A stretch of 64,000 nt of DNA from Bacteroidales bacterium (GCA_016933335.1 JAFGBD010000025.1:1-64000), one strand, 5' to 3'; counted from the first letter of the stretch, positions 36,406 to 45,410 are shown. Notes: generated by a model from the sequence alone, not told the origin. Numbers and translations: made by a program.

Positions 36406-37068
36406 TCAGAGTGAACCCAATTCTGCAATCACATGTTTGTTTGCCTTTACCTTATCACCGGGCTTTACGATTATTTTTGTCCACATCGGCATCATTACAT
36501 CAACCCTTGAACCAAATAGTATAAATCCCAGTTCGTCACCCTGTCGCACCGTGTCACCTTCCTGAAGATTGCATATTATACGCCTTGCCACTATTCCGGC
36601 AATCTGACATACCATTAGCTGAATCCCCTGGCTATTTTCAACTACCACTGATGTTCGTTCGTTTTTTAAGCTCGCCTTGGGATTCCATGCTACCAGGTAC
36701 TTTCCCGGGTGATGTTTGAAATAAACCACCTTGCCGCTTACCGGTATACGATTTTGGTGCACATTGAAAACCGACATGAAGATGGATATTTTCTTACAAT
36801 TCTTATTTAAAAACTCTTTTTCATATACTTCATCGATTGCAACAATAGTACCGTCAGCAGGAGCATATATCAGGCTTTCATCCGGAACAAATCTTCTTTC
36901 AGGTATCCGGAAAAAACCAATGATAAAAATAAAAACCAACATACTGACTAACAATATCAGAATATGTATGATAATTGACCATGATATAAACAACAGAAAG
37001 CAATTCATTATCAAAAAGGCAATTCCAATCCGGAATAAAACAGGATATGCTTTTTTATAGATATACAT
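36406..37068 (-). CDS. psd: Phosphatidylserine decarboxylase, short type
   Basis: 220 residues. Two N-terminal membrane helices, YAPADGTIVAIDEV, FMSVFNVHQNRIP and the self-cleavage site FGSRVD near residue 190, where Ser becomes the pyruvoyl group. Makes phosphatidylethanolamine. Convergent with lhgO; pssA not seen nearby. Confidence 0.93.
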   Translation of the reverse strand: MYIYKKAYPVLFRIGIAFLIMNCFLLFISWSIIIHILILLVSMLVFIFIIGFFRIPERRFVPDESLIYAPADGTIVAIDEVYEKEFLNKNCKKISIFMSVFNVHQNRIPVSGKVVYFKHHPGKYLVAWNPKASLKNERTSVVVENSQGIQLMVCQIAGIVARRIICNLQEGDTVRQGDELGFILFGSRVDVMMPMWTKIIVKPGDKVKANKHVIAELGSL

Positions 37069-37132
37069 GCACTAATTAATCTAATTTTTTTTTCAATGCT
37101 GATAATTTTCTTTTTAATAGAATCCTGTGCAA

Positions 37133-37750
37133 TTAAACTTTATTGTCCCGAATTAATTGAAGTGCTGTTTTATAAGGAATGCCCATTACCACCTCGTCTT
37201 TTTCTATGCCTCCGCATTTTCTTGATTCAGGGCATCCGAATGAAACACTTACCAATTTGTTGATATAACAATTAGCAAATACATTTCCGCAAACCGATAA
37301 TAAAGAATAAGGCGGTATCGAAGGCATCGTACTATATTTTGCCAGGTTATGCATCACAGTTGTAACATTATCAGGCTTTACATATACGATATATAAATCA
37401 GGTTTTGTATCTTTTTCCATGTATTCTGTCAGACCCAGGTTTATATGGCGGATACTTTGCAGTTTTGATACATTGTTCAGGGCATCCTGGACAAATTGTG
37501 CAGGGATATTATTATTCCCGGAAATGGCTATGGCAAGTTGCCTGTCTTCATTATCAAAACCTATACAACGTCTTGCCCCTGGACATCCAAGGTTTTCGGG
37601 ATTAAGCCTTAATGGTATATTAAAGGAATAATCTACCGCTTCACAAAACTTCATCTGTTTGGAAGGAATATTTATAAATTCGTTGACTTCCCCGTTTATA
37701 TTAATGGCAGCGCATTTTGGACCAAATTTTTTTTTTAGTTTATCTATCAT
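37133..37750 (-). CDS. DUF169 family protein
   Basis: 205 residues from ATG 37750 (a GTG at 37762 would add four). CEAVDYSFNIPLRLNPENLGCPGARRC and the C-terminal FGCPESRKCGGIEKDEVVMGIPY are the DUF169 hallmarks. Conserved cysteines suggest metal or cofactor binding; the family has no proven function. Confidence 0.85.
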   Translation of the reverse strand: MIDKLKKKFGPKCAAININGEVNEFINIPSKQMKFCEAVDYSFNIPLRLNPENLGCPGARRCIGFDNEDRQLAIAISGNNNIPAQFVQDALNNVSKLQSIRHINLGLTEYMEKDTKPDLYIVYVKPDNVTTVMHNLAKYSTMPSIPPYSLLSVCGNVFANCYINKLVSVSFGCPESRKCGGIEKDEVVMGIPYKTALQLIRDNKV

Positions 37751-37872
37751 TTTGGATTGCACTTTGATTCATGACTGGTGAAGATACATTCAGGCAGATA
37801 AGCCTCTATGCCGTTTATCTCTAAATTAATCTTATTTATTGTTACAAATTAATGAATATTGAAAAACAGAAA

Positions 37873-37937
37873 TCAATCCGATGATTTGATTTCCAGTTTG
37901 AAAGCATATGTTTTTGATCCTGAAAGCCAGGCATTCG
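37873..37937 (-). pseudogene. C-terminal remnant resembling TrmO
   Basis: One frame reads NANAWLSGSKTYAFKLEIKS before a stop codon. The intact TrmO at 43592 has NIRIGWLSGSKHKF at its C-terminus. The fragment abuts the 3' end of the methyltransferase gene and has no start. The match is short. Confidence 0.4.
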
Positions 37938-37940
37938 CAT

Positions 37941-38573
37941 TCAGGATTTTATTGCTTTAATAACAATGAAACTTCCTTTTCCATAACCCTTTTCGGGAAC
38001 CTGAACTTCTCTTATGGCATCCAGCATTCCGAAAACAGTTTGCAAAGTGGTCTCTATTTTGAAACCGGTTTTACATAAGAAATTATATACCTCTTCGGTG
38101 CTATAAAAAACAGCGTCCCTGTAAAAAACGTTTTTATCTTTGTTTTCAAAGTAAATCTTTCCAACAGGACTGTTTTTATCAACGAATCCGATAATGAATG
38201 ATCCGTTTTTCTTTAATATCCGGTGTACCTCATGAAATGCTTGCAAAACATTATCAGCAAAGCATAGGGTGGTCACCATCAGGACATGCTCATAGCTCAA
38301 ATCAGGATAAGGTAATTTTTCAGCAATGCCGTTGATAGCATTTATAAGCCTTTCTTTTGCTTTTTCACGCATGATATGCGAAGGTTCAACACCGTCTTTA
38401 ATTCCTAACAAAGATGCAAAAACTCCACTGCCAACTCCGATTTCCGTGCAATTGCCTTTTACCGGCATTGCTTTTTTCAGAGCTGACAGTTCCGATTGAA
38501 AAGCAAAACGGTTATTAATAAACCATTGCTCATATTCGGCCAGATGTTCGTCGAATGGTTTTGTCTTTGGCAT
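37941..38573 (-). CDS. SAM-dependent methyltransferase
   Basis: 210 residues, class I: motif I CTEIGVGSGVFASLL, GVEPSHIMREKAKER, and a HRILKKNGSFIIGFVD post-motif. UbiE/COQ5-like group with unknown substrate; related to the riboswitch-controlled protein at 27973. Four bases after the flavoprotein gene, so co-transcribed. Confidence 0.85.
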   Translation of the reverse strand: MPKTKPFDEHLAEYEQWFINNRFAFQSELSALKKAMPVKGNCTEIGVGSGVFASLLGIKDGVEPSHIMREKAKERLINAINGIAEKLPYPDLSYEHVLMVTTLCFADNVLQAFHEVHRILKKNGSFIIGFVDKNSPVGKIYFENKDKNVFYRDAVFYSTEEVYNFLCKTGFKIETTLQTVFGMLDAIREVQVPEKGYGKGSFIVIKAIKS

Positions 38574-38577
38574 ATTC

Positions 38578-39945
38578 TTATTTCTGATCTTTCTTCAGTA
38601 CATTATAAATAATTTCTTCTGCCGCTCTGATTATCGGATTTACTACCGGTGAAGAGGTCAGTAACGGGTGTGTACCGATTTGAAAAGACACGAGTTCAAA
38701 TACAGTAATGGATTTCTGGATGGCCATACTGATGATATTAATGATCTCACCGGCCGATTTTCCACCCCATGCTTCACCGCCTATTATGCTTCCATCAACG
38801 GGCGAAGCATAAAGCTTTACTGTAAGATCAGATGCATCGGACAATGTTCCGGGATGCCTGTCCGGAGATGTGAATTTGGCCGATATGAGTTCAATCCCGG
38901 CTTCTTCAGCATTTTTTTCATTGGCACCTGCAGCCGCCATTGCCAGTCCGTTTATTTCGGTAGAAAATACTCCCAGTGTTCCTGCTGAACATTTCTTAAT
39001 TCTGACCCCGAAAATATTATGACCAAGAATGCGGGCTTCTGCTGTTGCGGTTGAAGCAAGTTTAATCATATCACTCCGGCCTGTCAGAAAACCAAATGTC
39101 TGGGCACAGTCACCAACTGCGCTGATATCTTTAATCGATGTGCGGCCATACTGATCTACATGAATATCACCATATTTGTTTAGTTCCAGCCCTGTTTTCT
39201 TTGCCAGTTGGGTATTGGCTCTGTAACCTATTGAAAGAATAACCGCATCAGCATCTATTCTTTGCCCGTCAGACAAAACGACCTGTTTAACTCTGTTGTT
39301 TTCACCGGCTATTTCCTTAACTAAAGAAGATGTAAGCACTTTAACACTCGTATTTCTCAGGGCTTCAGTTGCAATCTTACTCAGTTCGGGGGAGAATGCC
39401 TTTGAAAAGCATTCTGATTCGCTTTCTATTAATGTAACGGTCAAACCGGAAGCTGCAATTTGTTCAGCCACCTCAGCTCCGATAAATCCCCCGCCAATAA
39501 TGACGATGTTACTGAAGCCGTTTATTTTTGAGGCTAAATCTTTGATATACAAGTAATTCTTCTTAATGTAAAAAACATTTTCAAGTTCATGGCCTGGAAT
39601 AAAGTCAGGTATCTGCGGGAGAGATCCTGTTGCAAAGACCAGCTTTTTGTATCCTAACTGTTCACCGGTTTTCACGGTAACTGTTTTCTTTATTTTATCG
39701 ACAGCTTCTGCCATACTTATCAATACTTCTCCTCCTAAATCAACAAATGGCTTGGGTCCCATTTTATTCTTATCTGCATCGTTGCCAAGCAGGTGAAAGA
39801 TATAAGGAATCCCGCAGGGTACAAGTCCTTCAGTATCTTCCTTGATCATAAGCACCGATTTGTTCTTAGAGAATTTCTTTATGGTTATTCCGGTTACGAT
39901 GGCAGCCGGACCGCCTCCGATAATGATTACATCATAGTTTTTCAT
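38578..39945 (-). CDS. CoA-disulfide reductase-like flavoprotein, second copy
   Basis: 455 residues. FAD motif IIIGGGPAAIVTG (7-19), redox C44 in VPCGIPY, NAD(P) motif IVIIGGGFIGAEVAEQ, C-terminal FQIGTHPLLTSSP. Paralog of the operon-embedded protein at 10864 with the same end motif. Likely NAD(P)H-dependent disulfide, persulfide or O2 reductase. Followed by the methyltransferase. Confidence 0.85.
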   Translation of the reverse strand: MKNYDVIIIGGGPAAIVTGITIKKFSKNKSVLMIKEDTEGLVPCGIPYIFHLLGNDADKNKMGPKPFVDLGGEVLISMAEAVDKIKKTVTVKTGEQLGYKKLVFATGSLPQIPDFIPGHELENVFYIKKNYLYIKDLASKINGFSNIVIIGGGFIGAEVAEQIAASGLTVTLIESESECFSKAFSPELSKIATEALRNTSVKVLTSSLVKEIAGENNRVKQVVLSDGQRIDADAVILSIGYRANTQLAKKTGLELNKYGDIHVDQYGRTSIKDISAVGDCAQTFGFLTGRSDMIKLASTATAEARILGHNIFGVRIKKCSAGTLGVFSTEINGLAMAAAGANEKNAEEAGIELISAKFTSPDRHPGTLSDASDLTVKLYASPVDGSIIGGEAWGGKSAGEIINIISMAIQKSITVFELVSFQIGTHPLLTSSPVVNPIIRAAEEIIYNVLKKDQK

Positions 39946-39968
39946 ATACTTCTTTTATTATCTGATTA

Positions 39969-40085
39969 TTAACATATTTTAAATGAGTAATTGTCTTTGT
40001 AAAGCCGTTTATCTATATACATGAATGTACCAGAACCTGCTTTATTATCCAATGCAATGTGGAATTCCTCATCAAATTGATCCAT
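39969..40085 (-). CDS. Small ORF upstream of the flavoprotein gene
   Basis: 38 codons beginning MDQFDEEFHIALDNKAGSGT and ending SFKIC. The composition is protein-like and the frame stays open upstream of the ATG for some 15 codons, so it could be a short gene or the 3' piece of a lost one. No family recognised. Confidence 0.3.
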   Translation of the reverse strand: MDQFDEEFHIALDNKAGSGTFMYIDKRLYKDNYSFKIC

Positions 40086-40130
40086 ACAAATATCCTGACC
40101 AGCCAGCTTTCCGATTTTTTTATCTCCTGT

Positions 40131-40529
40131 TTATTCATTTCTTCCGGGTGTGTATTTGTTCATTTCTTTTATCTCAAACATGTTTCCGCTTTTATCCCAG
40201 ATGAAATAGGTCCTGCTGTCAGGATTATGCTTAATAATGGCTTTATAACCCAGTTTCAAAGTATTATTATATATGACTTCTGCATTGCGGAAAGCAAGGC
40301 AGACGTGAGAAAAAACCTTTTGTTCCTTTTCCGGGCTTATAAAAACTTCGAATTGTACATTCTGATTCTCCATGATATAAACATCAGTTGTTCCCTCAAC
40401 ATTAAAGATTTGCCGGATTACCTTTTCGTCAACAGAATGCTTATGTTTTATATTAAACAGCAGCACCTCTTCATAAAAATTGTTGACTTCTTCAGAATCG
40501 TTTACTGTTAATGCAATATGTCTTAACAT
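40131..40529 (-). CDS. VOC/glyoxalase superfamily protein
   Basis: 132 residues from MLRHIALTVNDSEEV; a longer reading to 40550 would run into the operator. VOC fold with His at residue 4, FSHVCLAF in the second half and FIWDKSGNMFEIKEM at the end, giving the usual metal-ligand pattern. Substrate unknown. Divergent from the MBL gene with two palindromic sites between them. Confidence 0.85.
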   Translation of the reverse strand: MLRHIALTVNDSEEVNNFYEEVLLFNIKHKHSVDEKVIRQIFNVEGTTDVYIMENQNVQFEVFISPEKEQKVFSHVCLAFRNAEVIYNNTLKLGYKAIIKHNPDSRTYFIWDKSGNMFEIKEMNKYTPGRNE

Positions 40530-40535
40530 TACTTT

Positions 40536-40571
40536 TGAATTTAAGTTCAAAATTAAATGAACTTTTGTTCA
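40536..40571. promoter_or_regulatory. Tandem palindromic operators, VOC/MBL divergent promoter
   Basis: TGAATTTAAGTTCA (40536-40549, one change) and TGAACTTTTGTTCA (40558-40571, perfect) match TGAAC-N4-GTTCA. Their centres are 22 bases apart, about two helical turns, allowing two dimers on one DNA face. TAATTTTG at 40590-40597 could be the -7 element of the plus-strand gene. Confidence 0.65.
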
Positions 40572-40608
40572 TTTTAAAACGATTTAAACTAATTTTGAAA
40601 AAAATAAA

Positions 40609-41388
40609 ATGAATATTTCAATACTCACGGATAATAGTCCCGGCAAAAATACCCGGGCTGAACACGGACTGTCATATTTGATTGAATACGACGGAAAAAG
40701 AGTATTATTCGATACCGGTCAGAGTGATCTGTTTTTAAAGAATGCTGAGGTTATGGGTATCGATATGACCAGTATTGACAGCATTGTACTAAGTCACGGT
40801 CATTTTGACCATGGAGACGGACTTCAATACCTTTCAGGAGGCAGATTGATTTGTCATCCGGATTGTTTTGTTAAACGTTACAGAAAGGCAGACCGTTTAT
40901 ATATCGGATTGAAGAACACAAAAGATGAACTGGCCGGAAGATTTGACCTGATTACATCATCTCAGCCATATAAGATTACAGGGAAGATAGTTTTTCTGGG
41001 CGAAATACCCCGTATTACCCCATTCGAATCGCAGACTACTTCTTTTATCCTTGGGGATGATATTCCCGATTATGTAACAGACGACAGTGCCATTGCCCTG
41101 CTTCATGATAAAGGATTGTTTGTCATAACAGGATGCGGTCATGCAGGAATTGTTAATACAATCGAGCATGCAAAGAAAGTTACAGGAACAAACAAACTGT
41201 ATGGTCTGATGGGAGGATTTCACCTGAAAGCAAATAACCGGCAAACAAAGGAGACCATAACCTACCTTAAAGATGGCCATATCACGCATGTTTACCCGTC
41301 CCATTGTACAGAATATCCTGCATTGTCATTGTTTTATGAAAACTTTGGAGCAAAAAAGGTCAAAACAGGTGATATATTTACTTTTTAA
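40609..41388 (+). CDS. MBL-fold hydrolase (dihydropterin phosphate synthase-related)
   Basis: 259 residues, cytosolic. Metal motif SHGHFDHGDG near residues 63-72, TGCGHAGI, LMGGFHL and PSHCTEYPAL. Same subgroup as the exported protein at 22731. First gene of a palindrome-controlled unit with a predicted metal exporter and panD. Substrate unknown. Confidence 0.88.
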   Translation: MNISILTDNSPGKNTRAEHGLSYLIEYDGKRVLFDTGQSDLFLKNAEVMGIDMTSIDSIVLSHGHFDHGDGLQYLSGGRLICHPDCFVKRYRKADRLYIGLKNTKDELAGRFDLITSSQPYKITGKIVFLGEIPRITPFESQTTSFILGDDIPDYVTDDSAIALLHDKGLFVITGCGHAGIVNTIEHAKKVTGTNKLYGLMGGFHLKANNRQTKETITYLKDGHITHVYPSHCTEYPALSLFYENFGAKKVKTGDIFTF

Positions 41389-41399
41389 AACCGGTCATT

Positions 41400-42422
41400 A
41401 TGTCTGAACTGATTATTTCGACATTAAAGCAATCACTGATGATAACAGTATTTGTGCTGATCATGATGGTTGTAATCGAATATATTAATATTCAGAGCAA
41501 GAACAGATGGGCTGAAAACCTTCAAAAGTCACCCCTGTTGCAGATCTTTGTTGCGGCTCTGCTTGGTATTATCCCCGGATGCATGGGAGCTTTCACGGTT
41601 GTCTCACTATATACTCACCGGATGATAGGCTTTGCTGCGCTTGTTACCGCAATGATTGCCACATCGGGAGATGAATCATTCGTTATGTTTGCTCTGTTTC
41701 CGGTAAAAGCGCTCATCATACATGTCGGTTTATTTGTCATGGCTATAACAACAGGATGGATTGTTCATCGTTTCAGCAGGCAGAAGAATATCAGCAGGCC
41801 ATACGGTTTTGTTGTCCATGAACATGAATACTGTGATTGTTTTTCGAAGTCATTGATTATTCCCCAGTTAAAGGCAATGTCATTTGAAAGGGCTGTTCTG
41901 CTGTTGTTTTCGCTGATTTTCACTGTATTATTGATTTCAGGAGTTATAGGGCAACCTGCATGGGACTGGAAAAAGATAACATTTCTGGCCGGCGTTTTGT
42001 TCCTTCTGTTTGTTTTTGTGACTGTGCCGGAACATTTCTTAAAAGAACACTTATATAAACATATCCTGAAAAAACACCTGCTAAGGATATTTTTATGGAC
42101 ATGGGGCACATTTTTACTTTTACACGTGATTCAGTCAAATTTAATTCTGAATGACGTGATGCAGAATAATAACTATGTGATTCTGCTGATTGCCGTTTTG
42201 ATCGGTCTGATTCCCGAATCAGGTCCTCATTTGGTTTTTGTGACCCTGTTTTCAAAAAACCTGCTCCCTTTCAGTATTATGTTTGCCAATTCCGTTGTCC
42301 AGGACGGACATGGGATGTTACCTTTACTGGCTGAGTCCCGAAAGGATTTTATAAAGGTCAAACTTCTGAATATGTTTGTTGGCCTGTTAACAGGCATGAT
42401 ATTATTACAGTTTGGTATTTAA
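41400..42422 (+). CDS. Predicted 10-TM heavy-metal exporter (DUF2899 / ArsP_2 type)
   Basis: 340 residues with two repeated halves, each bearing an IPGxxGAF-type or IPESGPH motif (GIIPGCMGAFTVVSLYTH; GLIPESGPHLVFVT). A cytosolic loop has a HEHEYCDC metal-binding patch. The family is annotated as putative Mn or heavy-metal exporter without proof. Starts 11 bases after the MBL gene. Confidence 0.82.
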   Translation: MSELIISTLKQSLMITVFVLIMMVVIEYINIQSKNRWAENLQKSPLLQIFVAALLGIIPGCMGAFTVVSLYTHRMIGFAALVTAMIATSGDESFVMFALFPVKALIIHVGLFVMAITTGWIVHRFSRQKNISRPYGFVVHEHEYCDCFSKSLIIPQLKAMSFERAVLLLFSLIFTVLLISGVIGQPAWDWKKITFLAGVLFLLFVFVTVPEHFLKEHLYKHILKKHLLRIFLWTWGTFLLLHVIQSNLILNDVMQNNNYVILLIAVLIGLIPESGPHLVFVTLFSKNLLPFSIMFANSVVQDGHGMLPLLAESRKDFIKVKLLNMFVGLLTGMILLQFGI

Positions 42423-42440
42423 CCTGATAAATGGTTTGTT

Positions 42441-42791
42441 ATGATGATTGAAGTATTAAAATCAAAAATACATCGGGCCAAAGTTACTGGTACCGATTTA
42501 AATTACCAGGGTAGTATAACCATTGATGAAGAATGGATACAAAAATCCGGTCTGACAGAGAATGAGAAAGTACATGTATTAAATATCAATAATGGTGAAA
42601 GGTTTGAGACATATGTCATGAAAGGGAAAAAGGGCAGTCATGATATTATATTGAACGGCCCTGCTTCACGGAAAGTCCAGGTTAACGATCTGGTAATTAT
42701 TCTATCTTATGCCTGGATTGACAGCAAGCATACTGAAGAACACAAACCCATCGTTATTTTTGCAGATGATTATTACAAACAAGAGATCTGA
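42441..42791 (+). CDS. panD: Aspartate 1-decarboxylase proenzyme
   Basis: 116 residues. Self-processing site Gly24-Ser25 in LNYQGSITID, and LNGPASRKVQVNDLVIILSY with the conserved Ala/Asn region. Makes beta-alanine for pantothenate and CoA. An odd companion for the metal exporter unless CoA supply matters to CoA-disulfide enzymes; inference. Confidence 0.93.
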   Translation: MMIEVLKSKIHRAKVTGTDLNYQGSITIDEEWIQKSGLTENEKVHVLNINNGERFETYVMKGKKGSHDIILNGPASRKVQVNDLVIILSYAWIDSKHTEEHKPIVIFADDYYKQEI

Positions 42792-42826
42792 CAATATTAG
42801 ATATTGACATAAGTTCAATTAAGAAA

Positions 42827-43576
42827 TCAATTGTTTTGATTGCTGATTTTCAGAATAACCTCCCTGATTTCACTGTTGCGAAAACCATATTGCTTTTTCA
42901 AACGTCCTATCCTGGAATCAGACTGACTGGAAGGAATATTCAAAGTTTCAGCCAAGGCTGTTACATCAACATTATATCTGGCGGCGATTTCATTTAGAGA
43001 CATATGGCCATAAATCTCGATTTCAGATTGCCTGTGTTCAGTACTTTTTTCAGTTCTGCCTTTGTTCACATCTTCAATTAACTGTTGTTCCTTCATTTGT
43101 GCTGGTTCATTCCCATGACCATTAACAGGTTTTTTCTCCGGGAACTGGTATAATGCTTTGCGGTGTATATGATTCCTTGATAAGGATACAACTTCAGGTT
43201 TCATGACCAGGGGTGCAAGCAGAAAAAGCAGGCATACCATTCCAAAAAAAACAGCTGTAAACCGGCGTATGGCTTCGTTGGAAAACATATTCCGGAAAAT
43301 ACAGACTATCGTATTCCAGTGGAGAATGATGTGAAGTAATAATAAAAACAACAGTATAAAACCAAGTATCAGATGAATTCTACCCCATTCATGCCGGGTA
43401 AGCCCCATGTAATAAAGTTCGACATCCTCCGGATATTTGGCGTTTCTTTTATAACCGGGGATAAGAACATATTTAATAAGAAATCCGAGGCCTGCTATTG
43501 CCATTAAGACCAAAAGCATCATCGCATCAATAACCAGATTGATCTTTGTTTTGTTTTTGTGCCAGTTAATCTTCAT
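42827..43576 (-). CDS. DUF4405-type membrane protein with C-terminal cytosolic domain
   Basis: 249 residues. Helices at about 16-36, 64-86 and 100-125; HEWGRIHLILGF and LLLLHIILHW supply paired His on helices, as in cytochrome b-like DUF4405 proteins, so heme binding is possible. After a polar linker the C-terminal 60 residues (SLNEIAARYNVDVTALAETL) look like a small helical domain. Convergent with panD. Confidence 0.75.
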   Translation of the reverse strand: MKINWHKNKTKINLVIDAMMLLVLMAIAGLGFLIKYVLIPGYKRNAKYPEDVELYYMGLTRHEWGRIHLILGFILLFLLLLHIILHWNTIVCIFRNMFSNEAIRRFTAVFFGMVCLLFLLAPLVMKPEVVSLSRNHIHRKALYQFPEKKPVNGHGNEPAQMKEQQLIEDVNKGRTEKSTEHRQSEIEIYGHMSLNEIAARYNVDVTALAETLNIPSSQSDSRIGRLKKQYGFRNSEIREVILKISNQNN

Positions 43577-43591
43577 CAGTTTGTTTATAAA

Positions 43592-44077
43592 TTAACAATC
43601 GAACCGGTCATCAGCCTGCGCAGATGAAAATTTGTGTTTTGATCCGGAAAGCCAACCGATTCGGATATTTTCATTCTTTTCAAAATCAGGAATATATGGT
43701 TTAATATCAAGCAGAGGAGTGTTATTGACAATATCGACTTTTTCAATATGCAGGATATTGTTATTAATCTTATTGAGCTTTACCACGGATAAACCAATCG
43801 GATTAGGTCTTCTTGGTGCCCTTGTGGCAAAAACTCCGCGTTGCTTGTTATCGAGAAAGGGTTTGACAATCAACTTATAATCGTCTGACAGGTGAAAATG
43901 ATACAAAAGGATGATATGTGAAAAGCCGTTAAGATCTTTCAATCCCCTGCAATAATCATCAAATATTTCAATTGTTCCCTTTATTCCTCTGGCCGCTGAG
44001 GGTTGAATAGGCATACCATGGATAGTATCATAAGGTGAATGAATGATTCCGATTGGCTTGTATGTGATATTTTTCAT
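43592..44077 (-). CDS. trmO: tRNA (N6-threonylcarbamoyladenosine-N6)-methyltransferase
   Basis: 161 residues from ATG 44077 (the TTG at 44089 is not needed). YKPIGIIHSPYDTIHGMPIQ, then ATRAPRRPNPIGLSVVKL and DIKPYIPDF, the classic TsaA/TrmO motifs. Methylates t6A37 with SAM. Ends GWLSGSKHKF; a fragment with this motif lies at 37873. A palindromic operator is 57 bases upstream. Confidence 0.93.
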   Translation of the reverse strand: MKNITYKPIGIIHSPYDTIHGMPIQPSAARGIKGTIEIFDDYCRGLKDLNGFSHIILLYHFHLSDDYKLIVKPFLDNKQRGVFATRAPRRPNPIGLSVVKLNKINNNILHIEKVDIVNNTPLLDIKPYIPDFEKNENIRIGWLSGSKHKFSSAQADDRFDC

Positions 44078-44133
44078 GGCGGAGCTCAATGCAGGTAAAT
44101 TATATCAGGCTAAAATGAATGTTTAAAGTTATA

Positions 44134-44147
44134 TGAACTTTTGTTCA
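44134..44147. promoter_or_regulatory. Palindromic operator upstream of trmO
   Basis: TGAACTTTTGTTCA, a perfect TGAAC-N4-GTTCA site, identical to the site at 40558. In the trmO/NifX divergent promoter. Confidence 0.65.
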
Positions 44148-44186
44148 AAATAATACAATTCTTATCATAAAAAAAATGAATTTAAA

Positions 44187-44218
44187 TGAACATAAGTTCA
44201 TTTAAATGATTATCTTTG
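44187..44218 (+). promoter_or_regulatory. Extended palindromic operator and -7 element of the NifX/MinD unit
   Basis: TGAACATAAGTTCA at 44187-44200 is flanked by TTTAAA arms, a near-perfect 26-base palindrome (44181-44206). TATCTTTG at 44211-44218 fits TAnnTTTG with a ten-base gap, as at 32334-32365. Confidence 0.7.
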
Positions 44219-44246
44219 CATTAACAAAACATAAAACATTAAGCAA

Positions 44247-44561
44247 ATGATAGTTGCTATACCATCATCTACTGATAAAAAAGATACACTCATAGACGAT
44301 CGTTTTGCGCGGTGTGCTTTTTTCTGTTTTTACAATACCGAAACAAAGGATATTCAGTTTATCGTGAACAACTTCAAGAATGCCACGGAAGGAGTAGGTC
44401 CCCAGGTGGTAGAATTCCTTGCCGGTAAAGGTATCAGTGCAGTTTATGCATCTGAGGTAGGGCCAAAAGCTCAAAAGATCCTGGATAAATTAAATATCAG
44501 GACAACAATTACAGGGAAGAAACAAACAATACAACAAATAATCAACCAGTTAGATAATTAA
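44247..44561 (+). CDS. NifX-like dinitrogenase cofactor-family protein, second type
   Basis: 104 residues. Starts MIVAIPSSTDKKDTLIDDRF, with RFARCAFF replacing the Cys/His motif of the 45064 type, then VEFLAGKGISAVYASEVGPKA. First gene of a long plus-strand unit, directly after the operator at 44187. Confidence 0.88.
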   Translation: MIVAIPSSTDKKDTLIDDRFARCAFFCFYNTETKDIQFIVNNFKNATEGVGPQVVEFLAGKGISAVYASEVGPKAQKILDKLNIRTTITGKKQTIQQIINQLDN

Positions 44562-44574
44562 ACAATTCATCATT

Positions 44575-44928
44575 ATGCCATTAGGAGATCGTACCGGACC
44601 AATGGGACAAGGTCCCAGAACCGGAAGAGCACTGGGTTTTTGCTCAGGATATGATTCGCCAGGTTATACAAAGGGATTTGGCGGCGGAATGGGCAGGGGA
44701 TTCGGATTCGGAAGAGGTATGGGAAGAGGCATGGGAAGAGGCATGGGGATTGGCAGAGGCCGTTTCTATGGCTGGCCTTATTCCGGTAACTATCAGGAAT
44801 CTCCCTGGATGCAGCCTGCAAGTAAGGACGATGAGATTAAGATGCTTAAGTCGCAGGCTGAAAGCCTTAAGCGTACCCAGAAGGATATTGAAAAAAGATT
44901 GGGTGAGCTGGAAAAGGAGGGTGATTAA
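44575..44928 (+). CDS. DUF5320 domain protein with Gly/Met/Arg repeats
   Basis: 117 residues. The N-terminus MPLGDRTGPMGQGPRTGRAL is typical of DUF5320, followed by GRGMGRGMGRGMG repeats (about 38-62) and a C-terminal coiled coil (LKSQAESLKRTQKDIEKRL). Often found beside NifX-like and MinD-ferredoxin genes; no known function. 13 bases after the NifX-like gene. Confidence 0.85.
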   Translation: MPLGDRTGPMGQGPRTGRALGFCSGYDSPGYTKGFGGGMGRGFGFGRGMGRGMGRGMGIGRGRFYGWPYSGNYQESPWMQPASKDDEIKMLKSQAESLKRTQKDIEKRLGELEKEGD

Positions 44929-45063
44929 TCCTGAAAGTTATCTGAAAGATTCAATATATTTAGGTATTCATTGCAGACAAATACTAACATCATACAGACT
45001 TACTTTTTGATGATGATAATTGTTGGTTTATACCATTATAATAAATGATTAAAAACAATATTT

Positions 45064-45402
45064 ATGAGATGGATCATCGCTATTCCTACAAATAACAGTT
45101 GCCTGTGCCAGCACTTTGGTCATTGTGAGAAATTTGCTGTCATTCAGATTGAAGACAACAAAATAACAAGAGAATCATACCTGGAGCCGCCTCCCCATGA
45201 ACCGGGTGTTCTGCCGGCCTGGCTTGCATCAAAGGGTGTCACACATATCATTGCCGGGGGAATGGGACACAGGGCTGTTTCATTGTTTAACCATCACAAT
45301 ATCCGGGTATATACGGGAGCTGAAGAAAAACCGGCAAGAACCCTGGCAGAAGAACTTGTGAATAACAGGCTGATTACCGGAGACAATACCTGCGATCATT
45401 AA
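45064..45402 (+). CDS. NifX-like protein, close paralog of 32525
   Basis: 112 residues with SCLCQHFGHCEKFA, EPPPHEPGVLPAWLASKGVT and GGMGHRAVSLF, ending TCDH. Strong resemblance to 32525-32863, including at base level, points to a duplication. The 135-base gap before it holds nothing recognised. Confidence 0.88.
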   Translation: MRWIIAIPTNNSCLCQHFGHCEKFAVIQIEDNKITRESYLEPPPHEPGVLPAWLASKGVTHIIAGGMGHRAVSLFNHHNIRVYTGAEEKPARTLAEELVNNRLITGDNTCDH

Positions 45403-45410
45403 TTCTAATC

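Noticed and set aside
42803-42820. ATTGACATAAGTTCAATT as a further operator
   Set aside because: One half site lacks a base and it lies between two convergent genes, not in a promoter.
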